Source of the DNA: Streptomyces sp. YIM 121038
GTDB taxonomy: Bacteria; Actinomycetota; Actinomycetes; Streptomycetales; Streptomycetaceae
Direction of reading: 5' to 3'
DNA length: 64,000 nucleotides
Assembly: GCF_006088715.1 (NCBI RefSeq)
Contig: NZ_CP030771.1
Span: 3,658,001 to 3,722,000 of the forward strand
Of this stretch, positions 1 to 7,478 are shown piece after piece; position 1 is the first letter of the stretch; the number at the start of each line of letters is the position of its first letter. Under the pieces are notes generated by a model. The model made no database searches and was not told the origin of the DNA. It saw nothing but the letters and a program-made list of their open reading frames with translations. The position numbers and the translations under genes were made by a program.

Positions 1-12
1 CCCCGGCTCTAC

Positions 13-43
13 CTTACCTTCCAGTAAGTTTACTTCGTGGTAA
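13..43. promoter_or_regulatory. Two TTAC-N6-GTAA boxes upstream of SCP2-like gene
   Basis: Two inverted repeats lie side by side: CTTAC-N6-GTAAG at 13-28 and TTAC-N6-GTAA at 30-43. Their centres are about 16 bp apart and the second nearly touches the ribosome binding site of the gene at 54. Paired palindromes of this form suggest a dimeric repressor (TetR- or GntR-like) controlling that gene. The regulator is not identifiable here because the window begins at base 1. Confidence 0.4.
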
Positions 44-53
44 GGAGCTTGCG

Positions 54-527
54 ATGGGGACGGACAAGGCCGGGGGAATCGCGGGGCTCGACTTCGCCAG
101 TGTGACGCCCGCTGAGTTCGCGCGGATCGTCAAGGGCCTCTCCGGCAAGGAGCTCACCGAGATCGCCACGGACGCCCCGCTGCGCGCCCGCGTCCTGCGG
201 GAGGTGTTCAGGCGCATGGAGCAGCAGTTCAGACCGGAGGCCGCGGGCTCCCTGGAGGCGCTGATCCGCTGGCAGGTCACCGGGAGCGGGGGCGTCGGGG
301 ACGCGGTGTACGAGACGGACATCGCGGAGGGCGCGTGCGTGGTGCGCGAGGGGGGCTCGGCCGCGGAGCCGCGGGTCACGCTGGTGATGGGCGACGCGGA
401 GTTCCTGAAGCTGGTGTCCGGCAACGCGCATCCCGTCACGCTGTTCATGACCCGCAAGCTCAAGGTCGTGGGGGACGTGGCGCTGGCCGCGGGGCTCACC
501 CGGTACTTCGACATCCCCAAGGCGTGA
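54..527 (+). CDS. SCP2 sterol-binding-like domain protein
   Basis: A 157-aa soluble protein without signal peptide or membrane segment. The C-terminal two thirds (about residues 60-157) look like an SCP2 lipid-binding fold: an early helix with EQQFRPEAA, then strands VTLVMGDAEF and a helix TLFMTRKLKVVGDVALA, the usual closing GKLKxxGD-like element of SCP2 domains. Such domains bind acyl-CoA or lipids in a hydrophobic tunnel; no catalytic residues are expected. The ATG at 54 has an AAGGAG ribosome site at 42-47. A hairpin follows the stop directly. The specific ligand is unknown, and the two palindromes upstream imply regulation. The family assignment is by motif recognition only. Confidence 0.6.
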   Translation: MGTDKAGGIAGLDFASVTPAEFARIVKGLSGKELTEIATDAPLRARVLREVFRRMEQQFRPEAAGSLEALIRWQVTGSGGVGDAVYETDIAEGACVVREGGSAAEPRVTLVMGDAEFLKLVSGNAHPVTLFMTRKLKVVGDVALAAGLTRYFDIPKA

Positions 528-550
528 CGGGACCGCCCGCGCGGGTCCCG
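528..550 (+). terminator. Hairpin after the SCP2-like gene
   Basis: CGGGACC (528-534) pairs with GGTCCCG (544-550) immediately after the TGA stop. There is no T-tract, which is common in high-GC actinobacteria. The 100 bp that follow repeat similar GC-rich arms and contain no gene. Confidence 0.45.
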
Positions 551-654
551 GTCCGCGCGGGGCGCCCCGGACTCGCCCGCGCGGGTCCCGACTCTCGCCG
601 GGCGCCCCGGGCCCGCCCCTTAAGGCCTCGCTGACCTGCGCCGAAGTACCGTGC

Positions 655-2346
655 ATGACATCCATGCACCCTCCCCTCCGGTCCCGGCAGCCCTTCCGGG
701 TCGTCGTGTGTCTGCTGCCCGCGCTCGCCGTCGTCTGGGCCGGGTACCAGCGGCGCTGGATGTCCGACGACGGGCACATCTACGTCCGGACGGTCCGGCA
801 GGTGCTCGCGGGGCACGGGCCGGTGTTCAACGCGGGCGAGCGGGCCGAGTCCTCGACGGGCACGCTGTGGCAGTGGCTGCTCGTCCTCGCGGGGCTGCCG
901 GGCGCCGACGTGGTGGCCGCCGCGGTGTACGGCGGGCTGCTGCTCACGGCGGCCGGGTTCGCGCTCGCCGCGTGGGGCGCGGCGCGCCTGCACACGGGGG
1001 TGTCCGGCGGCCCCCTCCTGCCGCTCGGCGCCCTGGTGCCGCTCGCGCTGCCGCCCGTGTGGGACTTCGCCACCTCCGGCCTGGAGACGGGGCTCGCCAC
1101 GTGCTGGATCGCGGGCGCCTGGCTGCTGCTCGTGACCCGTCCGCGCGCGCTGGCCACCGCGTTCGTCCTCGGGCTCGGTCCGCTGGTGCGGCCCGATCTC
1201 GCCCTGGTGTCCGCCGTGTTCCTCGGCGCGCAGTGGCTGAGCGCACGCCCCTCGCGCCGTGCCGCGCTCTCCGGGGCGGCCGTCGCGGGCGCCCTGCCCG
1301 TCGCCTACGAGGTCTTCCGGATGGGCTACTACGGGCACCTCGTGCCGCTGCCCGGCGTCACCAAGGAGGCCTCGTCCAGCCTGTGGGGGCGCGGGGCCGC
1401 CTACCTCGCCGACTTCGCCGGGCCGTATCTGCTGTGGCTGCCCGCCCTGTTCGTGCTGGCCGCCGTGGTGCCCGCGCGGCGCGGCGGCCGGCCGATGTCG
1501 CCGCTGACGCCGGTGCGCGCGGTGCCCTTGGTGCCCGCGCTCGCGCCCGTCGTCGCGGGGGTCCTGTGCTGGGCGTACGTCATCAAGGTCGGCGGGGACT
1601 TCATGCACGCCCGGATGTTCCTGCCGGGGCTCCTCCTGCTGGTCCTGCCGGTGTTCGTGGTGCCCGCCACGCGCACGTGGGCCCTCACGGCGGTCGGCGT
1701 CGGGGCGTGGGCGCTGGTCTGCGCGGCGTCGCTGCGCATTCCGTACGAAGGGCTGATCGGGCCGCGCGGCATCGCGGACGAGCGCGGCGTGTACGTGCGG
1801 CAGAACGCGGCCGCGCACCCCCTGCGGCACACCTTCGCCGGGTTCCTGGGCAACGCCGCGTACGCGCGTGAGGTGCGGGACGCCGCACACACCGGGGCGC
1901 CCACGCTGTTCCTGGCCCGCACCCGGGTCGAGGGCGCGGCGCCCTCCGTGTCCGGCGCCTACGCGACGCTCGGGCTCAACGGCACCGTCGTCCCCCTCGA
2001 CGGCGCGGCGCTCGACCCCATCGGGCTCGCCTACCCGCTGGCCGCCCACTCCGAGCGCATCGCCCACGCGCGCGTGGGCCACGACAAACGGCTCCCCGAC
2101 GAGTGGATCGTCGCCGACCGGGGCACCGGCGACCTGCCGCCCGGCATGGACCCGGCGCGGGTGGCCGCCGCCCGCCGCGCCCTGGCCTGCGGCCCGCTGG
2201 CCGAACTCCGCGCGGCCACCCGGGAGCCCCTCACGGCGGGGCGCTTCCTGCGCAACGTCGGCGGCGCCCTGGAGCGCACGGCGTTCCGCTTCCCGAACGA
2301 TCCGGTGCGGGCGGAACGCGAGCTGTGCGGTGCGGGCAGGCCCTAG
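655..2346 (+). CDS. AftB-like GT-C membrane glycosyltransferase
   Basis: A 563-aa polytopic protein. About ten hydrophobic segments occupy residues 15-370 and a soluble C-terminal domain follows. Near the N-terminus is WMSDDGHIY (D38-D39), the acidic pair in the first extracytoplasmic loop typical of GT-C enzymes that use polyprenyl-phosphate sugars. At 313-320 the motif GGDFMHAR resembles the GGDFMHxR motif I associate with the mycobacterial terminal arabinofuranosyltransferase AftB (GT89). The likely role is transfer of a sugar from a decaprenyl- or undecaprenyl-type donor to a cell-surface glycan. Streptomyces lacks mycobacterial arabinogalactan, so donor and acceptor are uncertain. A second in-frame ATG at 664 is an alternative start. 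A hairpin overlaps the stop codon. Confidence 0.6.
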   Translation: MTSMHPPLRSRQPFRVVVCLLPALAVVWAGYQRRWMSDDGHIYVRTVRQVLAGHGPVFNAGERAESSTGTLWQWLLVLAGLPGADVVAAAVYGGLLLTAAGFALAAWGAARLHTGVSGGPLLPLGALVPLALPPVWDFATSGLETGLATCWIAGAWLLLVTRPRALATAFVLGLGPLVRPDLALVSAVFLGAQWLSARPSRRAALSGAAVAGALPVAYEVFRMGYYGHLVPLPGVTKEASSSLWGRGAAYLADFAGPYLLWLPALFVLAAVVPARRGGRPMSPLTPVRAVPLVPALAPVVAGVLCWAYVIKVGGDFMHARMFLPGLLLLVLPVFVVPATRTWALTAVGVGAWALVCAASLRIPYEGLIGPRGIADERGVYVRQNAAAHPLRHTFAGFLGNAAYAREVRDAAHTGAPTLFLARTRVEGAAPSVSGAYATLGLNGTVVPLDGAALDPIGLAYPLAAHSERIAHARVGHDKRLPDEWIVADRGTGDLPPGMDPARVAAARRALACGPLAELRAATREPLTAGRFLRNVGGALERTAFRFPNDPVRAERELCGAGRP

Positions 2347-2356
2347 GGGCCTGCCC
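2334..2356. terminator. Hairpin terminator overlapping the stop codon
   Basis: GGGCAGGCCC (2334-2343), loop TAG, GGGCCTGCCC (2347-2356) form a perfect 10-bp stem. The loop is the TAG stop codon of the AftB-like gene. It lies between two convergent genes and could act in both directions. Confidence 0.6.
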
Positions 2357-2395
2357 TAAGGGTCCGCGACGCCGTGCCGACCCGTCGGGGAGGCC

Positions 2396-3382
2396 CTAGG
2401 ACACCACGTCCTTGTGCGCGAACCCGCGGAACGCGAGGGCGAAGAGCACCAGCGCGTACGTCACCGAGACGGCGGTGCCCTGGAGCATGCCCGACCACTC
2501 CGGGGTCGGCTGGAAGACGTCCGCCCAGGCGAACTGCCAGTGCGCGGGCAGGAAGTCGCGCCAGCCGCCGAGCGCGGTCACCGCGTCCAGGACGTTGCCC
2601 GCGATCGTCAGGCCGACCGCGCCGCCGACCGCGCCGAGCGGCGCGTCCGTCTTCGTGGAGAGCCAGAACGCGAGGCCCGCGGTGACCAGCTGGGACGCGA
2701 AGACGTACGCGACGACGACGGCGAGGCGCCGCGCGGCCGTGCCGGGTTCGAGGACGCCGCCGGTCGGGATCTCCAGCGGCCCCCAGCCGTACGCGAGCGT
2801 GCCGACGGCGAGCGCCACCACCGGGAGCAGTGCGATCGCGGCGGCGCTCAGGCCGAGCCCCACCGCCAGCTTGGACCACAGCAGCCGGGCCCGGGGCACG
2901 GGCGCGGCCAGCAGATAGCGCAGGCTCGACCAGCCCGCCTCGGAGGCCACGGTGTCCCCGCAGAACAGCGCGACGGGGATGACCAGCAGGAACCCGGCCG
3001 ACACGAACAGGCACGTCGCCGCGAAGTTCACGCCCGAGGCCGTGGCCGTGTCCATCAGCGTCACCCGGTCGTTGCGGCCGCCCGGCGAACCGGCGATCGC
3101 GAACGCGAGGAGCAGCACGAGGGGCAGCAGGGCGAGGACGCCGCCCATGACGAGCGTGCGCCGCCGCTTGAGCTGGCGGACGGCCTCGACGCGCAGCGGC
3201 AGCGTGCGGCCCGGGCGGTAGCCGGGCGCGGTGGCCGTACCTCCGTCCCGGAGCCCTTCAGTCGCCGCGGAGCCGGTCTCCCCGGGGCCCTCGGCCGCCG
3301 CCGTGCCGGTCTCCCGGGGTCCCCCGGTCGCCGCCGCCCGGGGCCCGTCCGGGGCCGCCGTGGTGTCCTGTGGGGCCGTCAC
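2396..3382 (-). CDS. ABC transporter permease
   Basis: A 328-aa ABC-2-like permease. An N-terminal Ala/Gly/Glu-rich stretch of about 70 residues containing three degenerate (A)TxGxRExG repeats precedes six predicted membrane segments, starting with TLVMGGVLALLPLVLLLAFA. It starts at GTG 3382 with GGAGGAGGTG just upstream. The GTGA overlaps the stop of the preceding hydrolase-ABC gene by 4 bp, so the two are translationally coupled. It almost certainly forms the membrane partner of that ATPase. The substrate is not evident. The layout resembles bacterial multidrug or peptide ABC-2 exporters, which have one ATPase and one or two permeases. Confidence 0.8.
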   Translation of the reverse strand: MTAPQDTTAAPDGPRAAATGGPRETGTAAAEGPGETGSAATEGLRDGGTATAPGYRPGRTLPLRVEAVRQLKRRRTLVMGGVLALLPLVLLLAFAIAGSPGGRNDRVTLMDTATASGVNFAATCLFVSAGFLLVIPVALFCGDTVASEAGWSSLRYLLAAPVPRARLLWSKLAVGLGLSAAAIALLPVVALAVGTLAYGWGPLEIPTGGVLEPGTAARRLAVVVAYVFASQLVTAGLAFWLSTKTDAPLGAVGGAVGLTIAGNVLDAVTALGGWRDFLPAHWQFAWADVFQPTPEWSGMLQGTAVSVTYALVLFALAFRGFAHKDVVS

Positions 3383-6075
3383 GCCGCACCTCCTCCGATC
3401 AGGGTCAAGAACGCGTCTTCCAGGCGCCGGTGCGGGCCGAGCGCCTCCACGGGCACCTCCAGGCGGACCAGTTCGGGCAGGAGCGCCGCCCCCGTGGCCG
3501 CCGGGCCGCCGTCGAGCCGCACCAGGAGCCCGCCTTCGGTGCGGGCCGCCGACGCCACGCCCGGAAGCGAGGCCACCTTCTCGACGAGCGGGTCGGGGAT
3601 GTCCGCCGCGAGCCCGACCAGGAGCGTGTCCCCGGAGCCGACGATCTCGTCGACCGGGCCCGCCTGCACGAGGCGGCCCCGGTCCATGACGACCAGGTGC
3701 GTGCAGGACTGCTCGACCTCGGCGAGGAGGTGGCTGGAGACGATGACCGTGCGGCCGCCCGCCGCGTACCGGATCATCACCTCGCGCATCTCGCGGATCT
3801 GGGGCGGGTCGAGGCCGTTCGTCGGCTCGTCCAGGATCAGCAGGTCCGGCAGGCCCAGCATGGCCTGGGCGATGGCCAGGCGCTGGCGCATGCCCTGGGA
3901 GTACGTCCGCACGGCGCGGGCGAGGGCGTCGCCGAGCCCGGCGATCTCCAGGGCCTCCTCCAGGTGCGCGTCCCCCGCGGGGCGGCCGGTGGCGCGCCAG
4001 TACAGCTCCAGGTTCTCCCGGCCGGACAGGTGCGGCAGGAATCCGGCGCCCTCGACGAACGCGCCGACCCGGGACAGGACGGGCGCGCCGGGCCTGATGG
4101 CCTGCCCGAAGACGCGGATCTCGCCCGCGTCCGGGCGGATGAGGCCCATGAGCATGCGCAGGGTGGTGGTCTTGCCCGCGCCGTTGGGCCCGAGGAGGCC
4201 GAGGACCTGGCCCTTCTCGACGCGGAAGGACAGCTCGCGGACCGCGTACCGCTCGGTGGACTTCGCGTACCGCTTGCTCAGGCCGGTGATCTGGAGCGGC
4301 ACGTCGGCGAGGCCGGGGTCGGGGGCGGGCGCCGTGACGCGTCTGCGGCCGACCAGGAGCAGGGCGGCCGCCACGGCGGCGCCGGCCGGCGGCAGCCACC
4401 ACACCCAGGCGGGCAGCGGGGCCGCGGCCGTGTCCACGCCGGGGGCCGTCGGGACCTTCAGGCCGCTCTTCAACGCCACCGTGTACGCGGCCGGTTCGGC
4501 CGGTGAGGCGTAGCCCAGGTCGGTGGCGGCGAACACCAGGCGCAGCCGGTGGCCCTTCTTCAGCTCGTGGTCGACGGCGGGCAGCCGCAGGTCGAGGGTC
4601 CTGCCGTCCACGGCGCCGCCGATCCGCACCGGGGCGACGAGCTGCGCGGGCAGCACCTGCTGGCGGCCGCCGCCGGGCCCCACGTCGTAGACCTTGCCGA
4701 AGAGCACGGTGTCCGCGCTGTCTGACTTCACCCGCACCCGCACGGCGGGGGCGCCGGTGATCCGCAGGTCCTCGGTGAGCGGCTTCGACTCGAAGGCGGC
4801 GTACTGCCCGGGGAAGTCGAGGGAGACGCCGACGCCCAGCGAGGACAGGCGGCTCAGGCCGTCGCCCCCGCCGCCCGCGCCGCCGAGGCCCGGCAGCCCC
4901 GAGACGGCGGGCGGCGCGGCGCCCGCGGGGTTGTCGAAGGTCTGCGGGCGCCCGGTGAGCGGGACCTCGCGCAGTCCGCCGCCCAGCCCCGGGTAGCGGT
5001 CGGCGCTCGCGCCGCGCAGCGTCGCCGCGCCGTCCGTGGAATCGATGCCTCCGGTGCGGGTGACGCGGAAGGCGGGGCCCGTGTCGGCGCCCTTGTCGTC
5101 CTTGAGATAGCGGTCGAACCACCGCGTGACCCGGCCCGCGACCCGGTCGGTCTCCTGGTCGCCGCCGTCGTGGCCGCCCGCGGTCCAGTCGACCGCCACG
5201 GGCGCGTGGTTGCCGCGGATCGCCCTGGCCATCGCGTCGGCCTGGTCGAGCGGGAACAGCGAGTCCCGCTGGCCCTGCACGATCAGGGCGGGCACCTTGA
5301 CCCGGTCCCCGACGGCGGCCGGGCTGCGCCCCGCGAGCAGCTCGCGCGCCCGCGCGTCGGGCTTGCCCGCGACCGCCACGCGCTCGTACATCGCGCACAG
5401 CTTCGGCTCGAACTTGTCGCAGCCGCCGCCCGCGCTCAGGAACATCCCGGCCCACTGCTTCTTGAAGACGTCCTTCGGGAACAGCGCGTCCGCCAGGTTC
5501 CAGTACGTCATCAGCGGGGCGACGGCGTCGATCCGGTCGTCGTGCCCGGCCGCGAGCAGCGAGACCGCGCCCCCGTACGAGGCGCCCGTGACGCCCACGC
5601 GCGGGTCGCCGTCCTTGTCGAGGCGGACCTCGGGGCGCTTGGCCAGCCAGTCGACGAGCCGCGACACGTCGGCGACCTCGCCCTTCGGGTCGTTGAGCCC
5701 GATGCGTCCGGTGGACTTGCCGAAGCCGCGCGCGGACCACGTCAGGACCGCGTACCCGTCGCGGGCCAGGCGCTCGGCCTGCTCGCGCACGTCGTCCTTG
5801 CTGCCGCCGAAGCCGTGCCCGACGAGCACCGCGGGGCGCTTGGCGCCGGGGTCGCCCGCGGTGAAGTACGAGGTGTCGATCCGCACCTCCTGCCCCTGGC
5901 CCCGGCCCATGGCGAGCGTCTGGTCCGTGCGGCGCACCGCGGGTGCCTCGTCGGACGCGAGCGCCGTCCACGTGCCCGCGCCCGCGAGCACCACAACCGC
6001 CGCCGCGGCGGCCGTCCGCCGCGGCGCGCGCAGCGCCGCCTTCCAGGCTCCGGCCCGGGGCAGTCGTAGATCCAT
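3379..6075 (-). CDS. S15/CocE-type alpha/beta hydrolase fused to an ABC ATPase
   Basis: An 898-aa two-domain fusion. Residues about 20-40 form an N-terminal membrane anchor or uncleaved signal. Residues 60-530 are an X-Pro dipeptidyl-peptidase (S15)/CocE-like hydrolase: HGFGG near the oxyanion hole, nucleophile S166 in GASYGG, and a C-terminal jelly-roll part. A second membrane helix lies near 555-573. Residues 600-898 are an ABC ATPase with Walker A GPNGAGKTT (about 629), signature YSQGMRQR, Walker B LLILDEPTNGLDP and switch His in VSSHLL. The topology predicts an extracytoplasmic hydrolase tethered to a cytoplasmic ATPase. The frame is continuous, with no sign of a joining error. The ATG at 6075 begins a two-gene operon with the permease at 2396-3382. 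A role in export coupled to processing is inference. Confidence 0.85.
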   Translation of the reverse strand: MDLRLPRAGAWKAALRAPRRTAAAAAVVVLAGAGTWTALASDEAPAVRRTDQTLAMGRGQGQEVRIDTSYFTAGDPGAKRPAVLVGHGFGGSKDDVREQAERLARDGYAVLTWSARGFGKSTGRIGLNDPKGEVADVSRLVDWLAKRPEVRLDKDGDPRVGVTGASYGGAVSLLAAGHDDRIDAVAPLMTYWNLADALFPKDVFKKQWAGMFLSAGGGCDKFEPKLCAMYERVAVAGKPDARARELLAGRSPAAVGDRVKVPALIVQGQRDSLFPLDQADAMARAIRGNHAPVAVDWTAGGHDGGDQETDRVAGRVTRWFDRYLKDDKGADTGPAFRVTRTGGIDSTDGAATLRGASADRYPGLGGGLREVPLTGRPQTFDNPAGAAPPAVSGLPGLGGAGGGGDGLSRLSSLGVGVSLDFPGQYAAFESKPLTEDLRITGAPAVRVRVKSDSADTVLFGKVYDVGPGGGRQQVLPAQLVAPVRIGGAVDGRTLDLRLPAVDHELKKGHRLRLVFAATDLGYASPAEPAAYTVALKSGLKVPTAPGVDTAAAPLPAWVWWLPPAGAAVAAALLLVGRRRVTAPAPDPGLADVPLQITGLSKRYAKSTERYAVRELSFRVEKGQVLGLLGPNGAGKTTTLRMLMGLIRPDAGEIRVFGQAIRPGAPVLSRVGAFVEGAGFLPHLSGRENLELYWRATGRPAGDAHLEEALEIAGLGDALARAVRTYSQGMRQRLAIAQAMLGLPDLLILDEPTNGLDPPQIREMREVMIRYAAGGRTVIVSSHLLAEVEQSCTHLVVMDRGRLVQAGPVDEIVGSGDTLLVGLAADIPDPLVEKVASLPGVASAARTEGGLLVRLDGGPAATGAALLPELVRLEVPVEALGPHRRLEDAFLTLIGGGAA

Positions 6076-6160
6076 GCGTCAACGGTACGGGCGGTCACCG
6101 ACAACCGATGCAGCCGCCGGTCGGAACCCCGCTGTCTCCCCGGGGAGTACGGCCCCCGGC

Positions 6161-6186
6161 CCGCGTACGTCCACCGTGGTACGCGG
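6161..6186. promoter_or_regulatory. 26-bp palindrome upstream of the PLP enzyme
   Basis: CCGCGTAC (6161-6168), 10-bp spacer, GTACGCGG (6179-6186) form perfect 8-bp arms. The centre also contains CCAC-C-GTGG. It ends 32 bp before the ATG at 6219 in the intergenic region shared with the divergent hydrolase-ABC operon. It is a candidate operator for one or both promoters; the regulator is unknown. Confidence 0.4.
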
Positions 6187-6218
6187 CCGCATGTCAGGGG
6201 TGCCTACGCTGCTGACCC

Positions 6219-7379
6219 ATGACATCCCTTGCCATCGGCCAGCGTTCGCTGGGTGACCCTTCCGTCCGCTTCCCGCTCTGGCCGCCGCTCACGGCGGGCT
6301 GTCCGGTCACGAGCACCGCCGACGTCGCGTACCCCGTAGAGGTCGACTACGCCTACGACCAGGTTCCCGACGGCTTCTTCGCGCCCGGGGCGGCCGCCGC
6401 GAGGCCGCGCGGGCACGAGCGCTGGGCGCCGCTCCTTCCGCCGCTGCGCGCCCCCTCCCTCGCCGAGGGCGGCACTCCGCTGCTCCCCTTGGAGGACGGC
6501 GTGTGGATCAAGGACGAGTCCCGCAATCCGACCTGGAGCCACAAGGACCGGCTCAACCGGATCACGGTGAGCGCGGCCGTCGGCGTCGGCGCCCCCGGTG
6601 TCGTCGTCGCCTCCTCCGGCAACCACGGCGCGTCGGCGGCCGCGTACGCCGCCCGGGCCGGTCTTCCGTGCACGGTCCTCACCTCGCCGGACGTGCCGCC
6701 CGCCGTCGACGCGTTCCTGCGCGCGTACGGCGCCACCGTGCTGCACGTGCCCACCGACGAGCGGTGGCCGCTGCTGCGCCGCGTCGTCGAGCGGACCGGC
6801 TACCACCCCGTCAGCAACCTCACGTCCGCCGCGCACACCGGGCACGGGTTCGGGCCTGAGGGCTACAAGACGATCGCCTACGAGATCCACGACGAACTCG
6901 GCACCCTCCCGCGCGCGGTGTTCGTGCCGACCGGGTACGGGGAGATGCTGTTCGGCGTCTGGAAGGGGTTCGCCGAGCTGGTGCGGCTCGGGTACGGGGA
7001 GCGGGTGCCGCGCCTGTACTCCTGCGAGCCCGCCGCGGGCGGGCCCCTCGCGGCCGCCGTGCGCGACGGGGCGCCCGCCGCGCACGTCCCCGTCGGGGAG
7101 ACCGCCGCGTACGCCATCGACTGCCCGGTGGGCGGCTACCGGGGCGTGCTCGCGCTGCGCGGGAGCGGGGGCGCGGCGCTGCTCGTGACCGACGAGGAGC
7201 TGGTGGCCGCGCGGGCGGAGCTGGCGCGGGGCGGGGTGTGGGCGGAGGTGTCCGCGGCGGCGGGCCTCGCGGGCCTGCGCCAGCTCGGCCGCTCCGGGGC
7301 CGGGGCCGTGGAGGGGCCCGTGGTGTGCGTCTCCACGTCCAGCGGCTTCAAGGACCGGGACCTGTTGGCAGGCCCGTAG
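6219..7379 (+). CDS. Threonine-synthase-like PLP-dependent enzyme
   Basis: A 386-aa fold-type II PLP enzyme. The Schiff-base lysine is in TWSHKDR (about residue 109). The phosphate/cofactor loop SSGNHG follows, and the C-terminal SSGFKD segment caps the cofactor site as in threonine synthase. It lacks the N-terminal zinc ribbon of some threonine synthases. The reaction is probably beta/gamma-elimination or replacement on an O-phospho-amino acid or a related substrate. It stands alone rather than beside hom or thrB, so a role other than housekeeping threonine synthesis is likely. No strong Shine-Dalgarno precedes the ATG. The downstream amino-acid permease is convergent. Confidence 0.75.
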   Translation: MTSLAIGQRSLGDPSVRFPLWPPLTAGCPVTSTADVAYPVEVDYAYDQVPDGFFAPGAAAARPRGHERWAPLLPPLRAPSLAEGGTPLLPLEDGVWIKDESRNPTWSHKDRLNRITVSAAVGVGAPGVVVASSGNHGASAAAYAARAGLPCTVLTSPDVPPAVDAFLRAYGATVLHVPTDERWPLLRRVVERTGYHPVSNLTSAAHTGHGFGPEGYKTIAYEIHDELGTLPRAVFVPTGYGEMLFGVWKGFAELVRLGYGERVPRLYSCEPAAGGPLAAAVRDGAPAAHVPVGETAAYAIDCPVGGYRGVLALRGSGGAALLVTDEELVAARAELARGGVWAEVSAAAGLAGLRQLGRSGAGAVEGPVVCVSTSSGFKDRDLLAGP

Positions 7380-7397
7380 CCCTCGCGGTGCGCCCCA

Positions 7398-7470
7398 GAC
7401 CCGCCCCTTCCCGCTTCCTGGGGGCTCCGCCCCCAGACCCCCGCTCCTCAAACGCCGGAGAGGCTGAAAG
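7398..7470. repeat. Dispersed CTCAAACGCCGG element, copy 1
   Basis: The stretch CGCCCCTTCCC, then GGGGGCTCCGCCCCC, then CCTCAAACGCCGGAGAGGCT lies between two convergent genes. The same order of blocks recurs near 43.4 kb and twice (as an inverted pair) near 53.9 kb, and partly near 20.2 kb. The GGGGGC-TCC-GCCCCC block is a self-complementary hairpin and may terminate transcription. Confidence 0.6.
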
Positions 7471-7478
7471 GCCGGCCA

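Noticed and set aside
496..2082. Long minus-strand frame across the AftB-like gene
   Set aside because: It is compositionally biased (Arg, Pro, His, Gln), has no motif and lies opposite a well-supported membrane protein.
2396..6082. A 1228-codon minus-strand frame covering the permease and the hydrolase-ABC region
   Set aside because: Its C-terminal 328 residues are the real permease, but the upstream part is Arg/Gly/Ala-rich and out of phase with the clear hydrolase-ABC domains; high GC leaves it open by chance.
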